Shown here: one piece after another, positions 16,954-26,962 of the stretch
How the letters are laid out: each line of letters begins with the position of its first letter
Numbering within the stretch: position 1 is the stretch's first letter
Source: CAVTWH01 sp963850915
Lineage (GTDB): Bacteria > Actinomycetota > Actinomycetes > Mycobacteriales > Micromonosporaceae
Assembly: GCA_963850915.1 (NCBI GenBank)
Contig: CAWKND010000007.1
Coordinates: 164,523-228,522, forward strand
DNA length: 64,000 nucleotides
Direction of reading: 5' to 3'
Made by a program: the position numbers and the translations under genes
Notes under the pieces: generated by a model
Told to the model about the DNA's origin: nothing
What the model saw: only the letters and a program-made list of their open reading frames with translations
Databases searched by the model: none

Positions 16954-17217
16954 TCCGTCCAATGTGGATGGTGCTACGGTCATACTCCCGCTTCTGGCCG
17001 GTCTGGAGCTGGAAAGGGTCTACCTGAAGGGTCCTCAGGTCAGGATCGAGGCGAGGGCGCGGGGGGCGTGGTCTGTTGTCCGCGTTTTTTGGTACGAGTG
17101 ACAGGGCGGATCAACGCGGACGTCTGGGACACCCGGACACCGCACGCTGCCCCCGGGAACGGTACGGGAGGCCAGCCATCGCGATCAGCGATTGGCTCTC
17201 ACGCGTCTTGGCAGGTC

Positions 17218-20200
17218 TTACGGTCTCGTGTCAGTGATTAGCCGGAGAAGCGCTTCGGTCTCGAGTTGGCCGGCCCGGTACCCGGTGGTCTGGTGGATGG
17301 TGAGTGCTCGACATGCGTGCTCGACGGCGGCAGCGTTGTCGTGATGGGCGTGGAGCTGGGCGAGGGCGGTGAGGGCTTTGCCAGCGCAGCAGTGGTGTTC
17401 ACTGCGTTGGGCGATCTGGAGGGCCTCCGTTAGCCAGGCGTGTGCTCGGTCTCGGCGGCCGGTGTCCAGTGCCGCCCGTCCCATGCTGAGCAGCGCTTCG
17501 ATCTCGTACTGGAGGTTGGCGATGGTGCGGGCTAGGTGGAGTGCCTCGGTCGCCCGGTCGAGTGCGTGCGCGGGGTTGCCGCTGGCGCGCAGAGTTTCGG
17601 CGTTGATCGTGAGGGCGTATGCCGTCGAGAAGTCGTCGCCGATGCTGCGTGCGAGATTCAGTGCCCTCGGTGCGAGATGGCGGGCAGCGGGAACGTTGCG
17701 GCAGTGCAGATGCAGGCGAGCCAGGGATGCGGTGGACAGGGCCTCGCCAACTCGATCGCCGATCTGTCGGCACAATCGCAGGCCGCGGATGAGGTCGGTG
17801 CGGGCCTGCGGGTACTGACCCAGGAGTAGCCGGGCGAAGCCTTGGTTGACCTGGAAGATGCTGAAAGCAGAGGCAGATCCGGCATCCTGTATGAGGCGTT
17901 GCGCGCGGCCGAACTCGTTCTCCGCCGCCTGGAGTTCGCCGAGTAGCAGGTGGATCACGCCGGCGTTGTTAAGGGTGAGGGCCTCGGCGGCGGGTGGCAG
18001 TTGCTCCGCGACGTGGTGTGCCTGCAGGGCGAAGGCGATTCCGGTAGTGGGCCGGCCGGCGTCGGCGTGGGTGATGCCCAGATAGGACAGTGCTGTCGCG
18101 TGGCCGTGTGGCCAGTTGGCCCGCTGGCTGGCGTCGCGGGCGGCGGTGAGGTGCGGTAGGGCTTGGTCGTACCGGCCAGTGCAGCGGTACGCCCAGCCGA
18201 GGCTTAGCTCGCTAGCAGCGCGGCCGAGGTCGATGTTCTCGTGGAGCGCGGTATTCCGTGCGGCTTGTGCCGTGCGTAGCCAGTCGTCGTCGTAGCGGCG
18301 CAGTGCGAGGAATCCTCGAAGCTGATCGGCTAGCCGCCACGCGTACTCGCCGAGGCCGAATGGTGGCTGCACCACGATCGATACGAGGTTGGCCCGTTCG
18401 TCTTCCAACCAACCGATGGCGGCCGTACCGTCTGGGAAGGTACTGGCGGGTTCGGTCGGGATGGGCGAGTGCTCGTGCAGTGGCGCGCGTGCGGCATGGG
18501 GGTAGGCGGCAGCTGCTGCCGCTGCGGTGCGTTCCAGGTAGTAACGGAGTAGCCGTTCGGCGGCGGCCGTGCGCTCGCCCTCTGGGTCGGTGGAGGCCGC
18601 TTGTTGCGCGGCGTAGAGCCTGAGCAGGTCGTGCATCGTGTACCGGCCTCGGCCAAGGTCGTCCACCAGATGGTGGCGCAGCAGTGTTTGCAGGGCGGTG
18701 GTTGCGGCCGGCACGGTGGATCTGGCCAGCGCTTGCACAGCGAGCCAGGACAGGTCGGGTCCTGATGCTTCGCCGATAAGCCGCAGGAGATGACGGGCCG
18801 CCGGGTCGAGCGCCTGGTACGTCAGGTCGAATGCCGCGCGTACGGCGGTCTCCGGATCATCTGCTACCTGTAGAGCCGAGAGCCGGTCTCCACGGCGCAG
18901 TGTGTCCAGGTACCCGTCCACCGTCCAGCCGAGCCGTTCGGTGATGTTTGCTGCAGCGATGCGGATGGCGAGCGGCAGATGGGCGCACATGGCCGCCAGT
19001 TCGTCGATGGGGCCACCCCGGTCACCGAGCAGTGAGCGCAGTAGTTGAAGCGACTCGGCCCGTGGAAGGATGGGAACGGTGATTCCCCGTGCACCTTCGC
19101 GGGCGGTGAGACCACCGAGTGTGGTTCGGCTGGTGACGACGGTGAAGCAGTGCGTGCCGGCGGGCAGCAGGGGTCGGACTTGCGCGACGTCGAGCGCGTT
19201 GTCGAGGATGACCAGGACGTGTCGGTCCGCTGTGAGGGTGCGGAACAGTGCTGCGGCACCGTCCACGTCGACGGGTACCTGGGCGGGCCGCACACCGAGG
19301 CCCTCGAGCAGGATGCGCAGGGCCTGTAGCGACGTGACGGGCGCGGTACCGGAGTATCCGCGCAGGTTGACATACAGTTGCCCATCGGGGAACAGTGCCC
19401 GCGACTTGTGCGCCCAGTGAGTGACCAGAGCCGTCTTGCCGACACCTGCGCTGCCGGCCAACGCCGCGATCCGTGCTCCGGTGGGATCCCCGGCTAACGC
19501 GTCCAGGTAACCCAGTTCCGGTGCCCTGCCGACGAATCCGAACGTGGCCGGCGGCAGCATCGACGGGGCCGTTGACCCCAGCTCGGGCCGACCAGGTTGA
19601 TCGGGTAAGAGACGTGTCGATGGGTTCGGTGCGGTGCCGGCCGTGCCGGCAAGCCGTACCGGCGACACGGACTGGGTCGTCGCCGCAAGCCACTCCCGCG
19701 TGAGCGCTGGGTCCTGGCGCAGAATCCCCAGACGCAGATCCCGCAGGGCCGTACCTGGGTCCAAGCCCAATTCGGCTGCCAAGAGGTCAGCCGCCCGGTC
19801 ATATGTAGCCAGCGCCTCCCGTTGCCTGCCGGACAGATATAGGGCGATCATCAGCGCGCCCAGAAGCCGCTCGCGGGTCGGGTGGCGGAGGGTGAGCCCG
19901 GTCAGCTCGGGAATGAGAGTGTCGTACTTGCCGAGTTCGAGATCCGCTGCCACACCAAGCTCCACGGCGGAGATCCTCAACTCGTCCAGTTCTGCGCACA
20001 TGCGTACTCGCTGTTCGGGCGAGAGGAGACCGGCCAGTGCGTCACCACGCCACAACCCGAGCGCATCCGTGACTGCTTGTCGTCGGTCAACTGGGTCGGT
20101 CAGCAATTGCGCCTCGTGCACCCGACAGGCGAAACGCTGCACGTCAATGGTGGCGGTCCCGGCTCGGATGATGTACGACGAACCGACGCTGTCGACCTGT

Positions 20201-20583
20201 ACCCCGTACGTCGCCGCGCCCGCATCGGCCAGCCGGCGTCGGAGCCTGGAGACGTTGACGTGCAGCGTCGCGCGGGGATCACGGGGCTGATCGTGGTCGT
20301 CCCACAGCAGGTCAATCAGTGTGTCGACTTCCAAGGTCTTTCCCGCGTCCAACAGCAGCACCGCAAGCAGAAGTTGTTCGCGTCGCCGCCCAAGGGGAAC
20401 GGGCTGGTCGCCGACACTTACTGCGACTGGCCCGAGCAGCGAAAACTCCACGCCCGCAAGGCTACCTGCCGCAATTCCATCGACCTGTCCCGTAGTCGCC
20501 ACGGTGGACTCGCGTCCTGCGCGCCCCCACCGTGCGGGTTCATCCAGCAGTTGAGCCGAACTGTTGCCGGCCGACGCGTTCAT
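17218..20583 (-). CDS. SARP family regulator with NB-ARC and TPR domains (AfsR-like)
   Basis: An intact regulator of about 1,120 residues. VEFSLLGPVAVSVGDQPVPL opens the OmpR-type DNA-binding domain (about 45-140), followed by the bacterial activation domain with ELGLDPGTAL, NB-ARC with Walker A LAGSAGVGKTALV and Walker B HVLVILDNALDVAQVRPLLP, and over ten TPR-like repeats rich in A-x-x-x-L-x-x-A at the C-terminus. Such proteins activate antibiotic clusters. The start is uncertain: ATG 20583 or GTG 20451 immediately before the DNA-binding domain; neither has a good ribosome site. The longer frame to 20742 overlaps the LAL gene and is rejected. No biosynthetic cluster adjoins. Confidence 0.88.
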   Translation of the reverse strand: MNASAGNSSAQLLDEPARWGRAGRESTVATTGQVDGIAAGSLAGVEFSLLGPVAVSVGDQPVPLGRRREQLLLAVLLLDAGKTLEVDTLIDLLWDDHDQPRDPRATLHVNVSRLRRRLADAGAATYGVQVDSVGSSYIIRAGTATIDVQRFACRVHEAQLLTDPVDRRQAVTDALGLWRGDALAGLLSPEQRVRMCAELDELRISAVELGVAADLELGKYDTLIPELTGLTLRHPTRERLLGALMIALYLSGRQREALATYDRAADLLAAELGLDPGTALRDLRLGILRQDPALTREWLAATTQSVSPVRLAGTAGTAPNPSTRLLPDQPGRPELGSTAPSMLPPATFGFVGRAPELGYLDALAGDPTGARIAALAGSAGVGKTALVTHWAHKSRALFPDGQLYVNLRGYSGTAPVTSLQALRILLEGLGVRPAQVPVDVDGAAALFRTLTADRHVLVILDNALDVAQVRPLLPAGTHCFTVVTSRTTLGGLTAREGARGITVPILPRAESLQLLRSLLGDRGGPIDELAAMCAHLPLAIRIAAANITERLGWTVDGYLDTLRRGDRLSALQVADDPETAVRAAFDLTYQALDPAARHLLRLIGEASGPDLSWLAVQALARSTVPAATTALQTLLRHHLVDDLGRGRYTMHDLLRLYAAQQAASTDPEGERTAAAERLLRYYLERTAAAAAAAYPHAARAPLHEHSPIPTEPASTFPDGTAAIGWLEDERANLVSIVVQPPFGLGEYAWRLADQLRGFLALRRYDDDWLRTAQAARNTALHENIDLGRAASELSLGWAYRCTGRYDQALPHLTAARDASQRANWPHGHATALSYLGITHADAGRPTTGIAFALQAHHVAEQLPPAAEALTLNNAGVIHLLLGELQAAENEFGRAQRLIQDAGSASAFSIFQVNQGFARLLLGQYPQARTDLIRGLRLCRQIGDRVGEALSTASLARLHLHCRNVPAARHLAPRALNLARSIGDDFSTAYALTINAETLRASGNPAHALDRATEALHLARTIANLQYEIEALLSMGRAALDTGRRDRAHAWLTEALQIAQRSEHHCCAGKALTALAQLHAHHDNAAAVEHACRALTIHQTTGYRAGQLETEALLRLITDTRP

Positions 20584-20686
20584 CGGGTCAATAGCAGGGG
20601 ACCTCGCCGCGCGGACGTACTGGTTTGGAACAGTTGACGCCCTACAGTTGCGGCTAATCCTCCGCTCGGGGATCGGCGCTCGATAC

Positions 20687-23452
20687 TCAGCGGGTCGGCG
20701 ACGCCAGCGCATCGCGTAGGGCGGCGCGGGAGGTGATGCCAAGTTTGGGAAAGATGCGGTACAGGTGAGCGCCGACCGTGCGGGGCGCCATCAGTAGTCG
20801 CGCGCCGATCTGTTTGTTGGTCAGTCCGGAGGCGGCCAACTCTGCGATCTCGCATTCCTGTGCGGTGAGCGCAGCGGCGCCGACGATCCCACTGTGCGCA
20901 GCACCCTGACCTGCCGCCCGCAGTTCGGTCCGGGCACGGGCGGCCCACGGCTCGGCACGGAGCCGCTCGAACGTCTCCAGCGCCGCCGACAAATGGGCGC
21001 GCGCCTCCCGAGGCGCCCGTCGCCGCCGCAGCCGCTCGCCGAACAGCAGCCGGATCCGGCCGTGGTCAAACGGCCAGTTGTCGGCATCCGGTACCGCGAG
21101 CGCGCGGTCGAAATGCTCCAGCGCCTCGTCGTCCGGTGCGACGATCGCCGCTGACGCGTGCGTCAGCAATGCCAGCCGGGGCGACAGCGCGGCGACGTTC
21201 GCCGACCGCATTGCGGCGGCGTGCGCTGCCGCCTCGGCTGGCCGATCTGCCCGGAACGCGGTTTCGACCATGTCCAGCGGGCAGGCCAACGCCAGCGGCG
21301 TGTACGGCGCCAGCGTCCCCGCCGGACTGACCGCCGTCAACTGCTGGTATGCGTCCTCGAAGTCGCCGCGGCCGAGCGCGGCGAGTCCGAGAGCGTGCCG
21401 GGCGGCGGTCTGCACTGACAGCACGCGCCTGGGTATCGCCCAGGTAAGCAGTTCACCAGCGAGAGCCCGGGCTTTTTCATAATCTCCCCGGGCGGCTGCC
21501 ACCAGTGTCGGTATGTATCGTGCGGGACCCGCCGTGAGCTGGTAGCCACGGTCGGCGGCTAGCTGTAGTGCCTCCTCGGCGAGGGTGATCGCCTGGTCCC
21601 AGTCGCCGATGAGGTAATCATCGAACGCGAGGGTGTCCATTGCGGTGAGGGCGGCGGCGACCGCTCCGCCGGCGCGGCCGTCGCTGACCACCCGCCACAG
21701 TGCCGGTCGGCAGCCCCCGACTCGGTCGATAAACATGCTGGCTACGCCGATCCGGATGATTTCGCTCGGCGATTCCTCATCGACCAGCCGGGCGATGGCC
21801 GCGTCGAGTTCGGCCACCGCGGCCGGCTCGGCCCGCGCCGGGTCGGCGGTGATCGCGCAGTGCAGCCGCAGCGACGGCGGAATGTTGGCGGTGAATCGAG
21901 CGGCCTGTTGATATACGTCGGGCCACAGGTCGGGGCTGCCGGCGTACAGGCAGACGCGCAGCAACGTCTGGACCGCCTCGATGAACGCGGGGTCGGTGGC
22001 CGGGTCGGCCCGGTTGAGCGCGTCGACCAGCACCCGGTGGGCACTGCCCACGTCACCGTCGGCGTTGAGCAGCACGCATGCGGTTGCCATCGAGGCCATC
22101 AGTGAAGGGGCGGTCGCAGGGTCGGCGCGGCGGGCGTCGGCCAGCAGGTGCCAGGTGGTGCTGAGGTGACCGGTCACGCCCGCACCGACGTACGCCGCGG
22201 CAGCCAGCAGCCGTCCCTGATCGGCGCCGGCCGAACTGAGCATGGAGGCGCGGGTCAAGGCGGCCACGGCGGCCAATGCCTCGCCGCGTCGTAGTGCCCG
22301 GTCGGCGGTGCGCCTGAGCAGGCCCGCGATCTGTTCGTCCGGGCCCACTGCGGCTTCCGCGAGGTGCCAGGCCCGCCGGTCCTCGTCGTTCATCAGCAGG
22401 CTGGCCAGCATTCGGTGTGCGTCGCGCCGTTCGTTGTCGGTCGCCGACTCGATGAGCGCGGCCCGGATGAGTGGGTGCCCGAACACAAGCTGGCGGGAAA
22501 GCGGATCGATGTACGCCACCTGGGCGTGCTCGGCCAGGGCGATGTCGGCGTCGCGCAGCCGGTTGGCGTCAAGCACCCGCAGGTCACCTGTGCCGTCCAG
22601 AGCGGCCTGAAGCAGGAACTCGCGAGTCGAGGCTGGCAGCGCGGCCACTCGGCTGCCGAATGGATTGCGGGGCGGGCGGATCCGGTGCGCCAGCGGGACC
22701 GGCCGCAGGACGAGACGATCACCTGATTGCGAGCCGGCCGCCTCCGCGCACAGCTGCAGCAGGGCGAGCGGGTTGCCGCGCCCTTCGATCCGGATCTGTT
22801 GGAGGACTCGCTGGTCCAGCCATGGGTACTCGGTGCGCATCAGCGCGTCGGCGGCTGCGTCATCAAGCGGCGTCAACTCGTGCCGGGCGACGTCGGCGTA
22901 CCGCTCAGTGTCTTCCTCTTCGGACCGCAGCACGCCGAGCAGCCCGGCGCGGCTGCCGGCCAGTCGCCGTGCCACGAAGCCGAGGACATGCCGGCTCGGC
23001 TCGTCGAGCCAGGGCAGGTCGTCGACGAGCACCAGAAGCGGTTGATGTGCGGCGTGGCAGCGGAGCACCATGAGTGCCGCGTTGGCCACCAGTAGCCGGC
23101 TGGGCTCGCTGCCGCGGCGGAAGCCCAGTGCGGTGTCCAGAGCCGTCCGGTGGTCGGTGTCGATATGCGGTTCCTGGCCGCGCAGGGGGTAGAGGAGTTG
23201 GTGTAGGCCGGCATACGCGAGGTCGGTCTCGGCGGCCACGCCGGCGGCGCGCAGCACCAGACGGCCGTCCGCGGCGGCCGCCGTGGCGGCCGCTTCCAGC
23301 AGCGTCGTCTTGCCCGCGCCGGCGTCTCCGGTCAGCAGGAGCGCACCGCCGTCCGCGGCGGCTCCCGTCAGGAAGGCACCGAGAAGGGCCAGGTCTGCGC
23401 TCCTGCCGACGATCCGGGCGGCGTCGCGGACCGCGGGGTGTGGGTCGCTCAC
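20687..23452 (-). CDS. LuxR family regulator of the large ATP-binding (LAL) type
   Basis: A 921-residue LAL protein. The N-terminal AAA-type ATPase has Walker A LLLTGDAGAGKTTLLEAA (about residues 38-55) and Walker B LLVLVDDLPWLDEPS (about 140). A long helical, TPR-like middle follows. The LuxR DNA-binding domain occupies the last 65 residues: LTAQECEIAELAASGLTNKQ, IGARLLMAPRTVGAHLYRIF. LAL proteins often activate polyketide or sugar-utilisation genes in response to a ligand. The gene sits 13 bases downstream of the stand-alone ATPase gene and upstream of the SARP on the same strand. Confidence 0.92.
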   Translation of the reverse strand: MSDPHPAVRDAARIVGRSADLALLGAFLTGAAADGGALLLTGDAGAGKTTLLEAAATAAAADGRLVLRAAGVAAETDLAYAGLHQLLYPLRGQEPHIDTDHRTALDTALGFRRGSEPSRLLVANAALMVLRCHAAHQPLLVLVDDLPWLDEPSRHVLGFVARRLAGSRAGLLGVLRSEEEDTERYADVARHELTPLDDAAADALMRTEYPWLDQRVLQQIRIEGRGNPLALLQLCAEAAGSQSGDRLVLRPVPLAHRIRPPRNPFGSRVAALPASTREFLLQAALDGTGDLRVLDANRLRDADIALAEHAQVAYIDPLSRQLVFGHPLIRAALIESATDNERRDAHRMLASLLMNDEDRRAWHLAEAAVGPDEQIAGLLRRTADRALRRGEALAAVAALTRASMLSSAGADQGRLLAAAAYVGAGVTGHLSTTWHLLADARRADPATAPSLMASMATACVLLNADGDVGSAHRVLVDALNRADPATDPAFIEAVQTLLRVCLYAGSPDLWPDVYQQAARFTANIPPSLRLHCAITADPARAEPAAVAELDAAIARLVDEESPSEIIRIGVASMFIDRVGGCRPALWRVVSDGRAGGAVAAALTAMDTLAFDDYLIGDWDQAITLAEEALQLAADRGYQLTAGPARYIPTLVAAARGDYEKARALAGELLTWAIPRRVLSVQTAARHALGLAALGRGDFEDAYQQLTAVSPAGTLAPYTPLALACPLDMVETAFRADRPAEAAAHAAAMRSANVAALSPRLALLTHASAAIVAPDDEALEHFDRALAVPDADNWPFDHGRIRLLFGERLRRRRAPREARAHLSAALETFERLRAEPWAARARTELRAAGQGAAHSGIVGAAALTAQECEIAELAASGLTNKQIGARLLMAPRTVGAHLYRIFPKLGITSRAALRDALASPTR

Positions 23453-23465
23453 GGCCGCGCCACTG

Positions 23466-24146
23466 TTACCGCGCCGCAGCGGACGCGAACGGGGCTGTGT
23501 CCGAGTCCAGCCGGAGCCAGCGACGGGTACTGATCGACAGTAGCGAGGTGGCGGAGGTGACGGGTTGGCCGACCCGTCGCAGTTCGAGTTCGGCGAGCCC
23601 GGTCCCGTCCACGAACCCTGGCGTACCGGCGCTGTACGTTGCCAGCAATCCGGCTCCCGTGCCGGCCATTCGCCGGGCCACCAGAGTCAGGACAGCCGTC
23701 GATGGACCGTCGAACAAGTGCAGGTCGTCCACGGCGAGCAGCAGCGGTCGCGCCGCCGCGATGTCCTGAACGAGGGTCAGGATCACGCTGCACAACAACA
23801 GCCGGTCCGACGCTCCGCCGGTCAGTCCGGCGATCGGTCGCACCTCGCCGCTGGCCGCCTCGCGATATGCGGCCAGACCAGCCACGATCTGGCGTAGACC
23901 GGACATTGGGCGCTGTGCCCGGCCTGGCGCGCCCCCGACCGATACGACAGCCATTCCCCGGTCGGCCGCGTCCCGGGTAACCGCACCCAGGGCTGCCGTC
24001 TTGCCGCCCTTGCGGTCGCCGCGCAGGAGTAACGCGCCGCCGCCGGCGGCCACCCGGTCGAGGAAGTTCCGGAGCACGTCGTGCTCCGGATCTCGCCCCG
24101 CCTCCGCGCTGAAGGCAATCGGCCGCAGCACTGTCGTAGCGTTCAT
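23466..24146 (-). CDS. Stand-alone LAL-type AAA ATPase domain protein without HTH
   Basis: A 226-residue protein that aligns by eye with the first 230 residues of its LAL neighbour: ALLLRGDRKGGKTAALGAVT for Walker A, LLLAVDDLHLFDGPSTAVL for Walker B, then ARRMAGTGAGLLATYSAG. Walker A has GDRKGGKTA rather than GDAGAGKTT. It ends before the TPR part, with no LuxR domain. ATG 24146 is preferred because AAGGAG precedes it. The gene stops 14 bases before the LAL start, so the two are probably one operon; it may modulate the LAL or be the remains of a second LAL that lost its C-terminus. Confidence 0.75.
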   Translation of the reverse strand: MNATTVLRPIAFSAEAGRDPEHDVLRNFLDRVAAGGGALLLRGDRKGGKTAALGAVTRDAADRGMAVVSVGGAPGRAQRPMSGLRQIVAGLAAYREAASGEVRPIAGLTGGASDRLLLCSVILTLVQDIAAARPLLLAVDDLHLFDGPSTAVLTLVARRMAGTGAGLLATYSAGTPGFVDGTGLAELELRRVGQPVTSATSLLSISTRRWLRLDSDTAPFASAAAR

Positions 24147-24363
24147 CGGTCGCTCCTTGTCGAGTGTGCTGCCCATGCCTCTACACTCTGTCGCCGGCTG
24201 GGCCGCGCGTCATTGCCGCCAGCGAGCGTCCATCGGTGCGGTCAGCCGCGCCCCTCGGTACCGCTACCTGGATGGCCGCTTTCCGGCTAGCACCACTGCG
24301 CCCGGTGGGCCGCGGTGGCCCCGGCTGATTGCCGGATGTCCAGGCCCGCCATAATCTGCGGTC

Positions 24364-25038
24364 GTGCCCCTAGCTCCCGATTCCGGTGTCCGCCGCCGCG
24401 TCATCGTGGCCGACGACGACGTCCTGCTGCGTGAAGGGATCGCAAGCCTGCTCGGCGAAGCGGGCTACGACGTGGTGCTCCGCGTCGGCGACGCGGCATC
24501 ACTGATCCGGGCTGTCCGGGCCACCCGGCCGGATCTGGTGGTGGTCGACATCCGGATGCCACCCACGCACACGTCGGAGGGCATCGAGGTCGCACACACC
24601 ATCCGCAGCGAGTTCCCGCAGACCGGCGTACTGCTGTTGTCCGCGCACGTCGAGGTTGAGACGGCGATCGACTTCCTGCGCGGCGGGGAGGGCATCGGGT
24701 ACCTGCTCAAATCCCGGATTATGAGGGTGGACGACCTCGTCGATGCGCTAGAACGGATCGCGCTGGGCGGTACCGTGATCGACCCGGCGGTGGTGCAGGA
24801 ACTCCTCGGCCAGCGACGCCGGACCGACCCGCTGGCGGTCCTCACCCAGCGCGAGCGGGAGGTACTGGCACTGGTCGCCGAAGGGCGCTCGAACAGCGGA
24901 ATCGCCCACCGGTTGCTGGTCAGCGAGGGCGCTGTGGAGAAGCATGTCCGCAGCGTGCTGGCCAAGTTGGAGCTGCCGGCCACCGAGGAGGATCACCGGC
25001 GGGTGCTGGCTGTGCTGCTGTACCTGGACGCAGCCTGA
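24364..25038 (+). CDS. NarL/FixJ family response regulator
   Basis: A 224-residue response regulator starting at GTG 24364. The receiver (residues 12-130) has VIVADDDVLLREG acidic pocket, phosphate-accepting Asp in LVVVDIRMPP, LLLSAH and Lys in YLLKSRI. The LuxR HTH (about 155-215) reads LTQREREVLALVAEGRSNSG, IAHRLLVSEGAVEKHVRSVL. No kinase gene lies beside it; the four-GAF kinase 1.9 kb downstream has its own receiver partner but lacks an HTH regulator, so this protein is a plausible output partner. That pairing is inference. Confidence 0.9.
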   Translation: MPLAPDSGVRRRVIVADDDVLLREGIASLLGEAGYDVVLRVGDAASLIRAVRATRPDLVVVDIRMPPTHTSEGIEVAHTIRSEFPQTGVLLLSAHVEVETAIDFLRGGEGIGYLLKSRIMRVDDLVDALERIALGGTVIDPAVVQELLGQRRRTDPLAVLTQREREVLALVAEGRSNSGIAHRLLVSEGAVEKHVRSVLAKLELPATEEDHRRVLAVLLYLDAA

Positions 25039-25042
25039 GCGG

Positions 25043-26434
25043 TCAGGCCGAGATGGCGGTCGACCTGTCGCGGGTCGGCAGCCGCAGCGCGATCAGGTAG
25101 AACACGAGACCCGCGACGCCGCCGACGATCCACGAGATGTCGACGCCACCCAGCTGCCCGACCAGCCGACCGGTGTAGAACGTCTGGTCGATGAACGGGA
25201 TCTGCACGGCGACGGCCAGCAGGTACGGGATGACGCCGCGCCACAGCACCCCGCCGTAGCGGCCGTGGGGTGTGAAGAACGATGCGATGTCGTACTGCCC
25301 GTGCTTGATCAGGTAGTAGTCGGCCAGGTTGATCGCGCTCCACGGAATGAACACGTACAGCAGCACGCTCAGGAAATTGCCCAGGTTGCCGACGAACTGG
25401 CGGTAGCCGAGCAGGGCACAGACGGTACCGGCGGCGATCAGCACCAGTGAACCGACCACCCGCATCCAGACGGTGCGCCGCACACGCTTGAAGCAGCTCA
25501 CGATGCCGGCCAGTGCGAGCATGCCGGTGTAGGCGTTGGCGACGTCCGATCCGATCAGGCTGATCGCCATCACGGGCAGGATCCACCGGCCGGCGACCTG
25601 GCCAACGGCCGCGACCGTGGACGGCTCGTCGGGGAGCAGCCCGGTGAGGTACGCGCCCAGGATCGCCCAGGCGATCTGCGGGATCGCGCAGCCGAGTACG
25701 ACCGCCCAGAAGGTCTTCACGCCGCTGACCGTCTCCGGCAGGTACCGGGAGTAGTCCGAGACGTACGGTGCCCAGCTGACCATCGCGATCACGAACACTC
25801 CGGTCGCGGCCATGAACAGCGCGAACGACGGCCGGTGGCCGCTGTGTGCGAGACCCGCCGGGGCGCCGTGGCGGGCGGCCTGGATTAGCAGAACCACGAA
25901 AGTGATGCCCAGGACGGGGGTCATCCACCGTTGGAACAGGTGGATCCAGTTGTAGCCGAAGATCGTCAGGACCACGACCGGAATGGCCAGGATGGCGATC
26001 CAGGCGGGCACGCTGACGCGACTGATCACCAGGTTCATACACTGCGCCTGGATTACCAGCTGGGCGGCGAGGAAGCCGAAGTCCAGCACGATCGAGGCGG
26101 CGAACACCAGCAGTGCGCCGTAGAAACCGAATTGCCCACGGCTCTGGATCATCTGCGGGACGCCTAGCCGCGGCCCCTGCACCGCGTGGAAACCGACGAA
26201 CACCAGCCCGATCGCCACCCCGAGCACGATCGCGGCGCAGGCCCACAGGAAGTCCAGGCCCATGATCACCACAACGCCGCCAAGTACGAGTACGAACACG
26301 TTGCCGTTGTTGGCGAACCAGAAGGTGAACTGGTCACGTACCCGGCCGCGGCGCTCGTCAGCCGGAATGTGGTCGATCGAGTGCACCTCGATCTCAGTGA
26401 GGCTGTCCGGCTCGGGTCGACGTTTCTCGGCCAT
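25043..26434 (-). CDS. NCS1 family nucleobase/cytosine permease
   Basis: A 463-residue membrane protein of the nucleobase-cation-symport-1 family, importing cytosine, purines, hydantoins or allantoin. About 12 hydrophobic helices are visible after a soluble start IEVHSIDHIPADERRGRVRD. QFTFWFANNGNVFVLVLGGV opens helix 1; GPRLGVPQMIQSRGQFGFYG is the family loop between helices 2 and 3. ATG 26434 is preceded by a hairpin-shaped palindrome (26460-26483). Convergent with the NarL-type regulator (4 bases between stops) and divergent from the receiver/GAF-kinase pair. No catabolic gene adjoins, so the substrate stays open. Confidence 0.88.
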   Translation of the reverse strand: MAEKRRPEPDSLTEIEVHSIDHIPADERRGRVRDQFTFWFANNGNVFVLVLGGVVVIMGLDFLWACAAIVLGVAIGLVFVGFHAVQGPRLGVPQMIQSRGQFGFYGALLVFAASIVLDFGFLAAQLVIQAQCMNLVISRVSVPAWIAILAIPVVVLTIFGYNWIHLFQRWMTPVLGITFVVLLIQAARHGAPAGLAHSGHRPSFALFMAATGVFVIAMVSWAPYVSDYSRYLPETVSGVKTFWAVVLGCAIPQIAWAILGAYLTGLLPDEPSTVAAVGQVAGRWILPVMAISLIGSDVANAYTGMLALAGIVSCFKRVRRTVWMRVVGSLVLIAAGTVCALLGYRQFVGNLGNFLSVLLYVFIPWSAINLADYYLIKHGQYDIASFFTPHGRYGGVLWRGVIPYLLAVAVQIPFIDQTFYTGRLVGQLGGVDISWIVGGVAGLVFYLIALRLPTRDRSTAISA

Positions 26435-26459
26435 GGTGGTTCACACACTCCCGTCCACT

Positions 26460-26483
26460 GCTGCGATGCAACAGCATCGCAGC
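26460..26483. promoter_or_regulatory. Perfect 10-base palindrome between NCS1 permease and GAF-kinase operon
   Basis: GCTGCGATGC and GCATCGCAGC flank AACA. It lies 26-49 bases upstream of the permease ATG and about 90 bases before the receiver gene, in the only intergenic space shared by both, as expected for a dimeric operator. Confidence 0.5.
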
Positions 26484-26572
26484 CAGCTCCGGTACTGTCT
26501 GTACGGCCAGCAGGGCGGCCGGGGTAGTGCTAGCGGTATTGCCACGCCCGGCGCAGCGGGAAGACTGGGAGA

Positions 26573-26962
26573 GTGCCCTTGAACTGCCTCATCGTCGACG
26601 ACAGTGAGCAGTTCCTCGACTCGGCCACGCGACTGCTGTCCGTCCAGGGCCTGACCGTCACGGGCCGGGCGTCCACCGGCGCCGAGGCACTGCGGCTGGC
26701 TACCACGCTGCACCCCGATGTCGCGCTGGTCGACATCGAGCTCGGCGACGACGACGGTATCGTTGTCGCCCAACGGCTGTCGGCAGTGGTGCCGGCGACC
26801 ACCGTCATCCTCATCTCCGTACGCGACCGAAACGAACTTGCCGAACTCTTGGCAGGCAGCGGCGCCGCCGGTTTCCTGCGCAAGGACGCGCTCGACGGGC
26901 GCGCCATCGCAGACTTGGTCGGCCAGCGGAGGCAGCGGGATGTCGGGCCCGAACCCGCGTAG
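26573..26962 (+). CDS. Single-domain response regulator receiver protein
   Basis: A 129-residue receiver without output domain, from GTG 26573 (CTGGGAGA upstream). The acidic pair is LIVDDSEQFL, the phosphate-accepting Asp lies in DVALVDIELGDDDG (about residue 52), followed by VILISVRDR and the Lys of GFLRKDA. The last 23 bases overlap the start of the histidine kinase gene, so the two are translationally linked. It probably relays phosphate from that kinase. Confidence 0.88.
   Translation: MPLNCLIVDDSEQFLDSATRLLSVQGLTVTGRASTGAEALRLATTLHPDVALVDIELGDDDGIVVAQRLSAVVPATTVILISVRDRNELAELLAGSGAAGFLRKDALDGRAIADLVGQRRQRDVGPEPA

Noticed and set aside
24993..26246. 417-codon minus-strand frame inside the NCS1 permease gene
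   Set aside because: Same strand, other frame; Arg/Pro-rich and soluble, whereas the permease frame has 12 helices.
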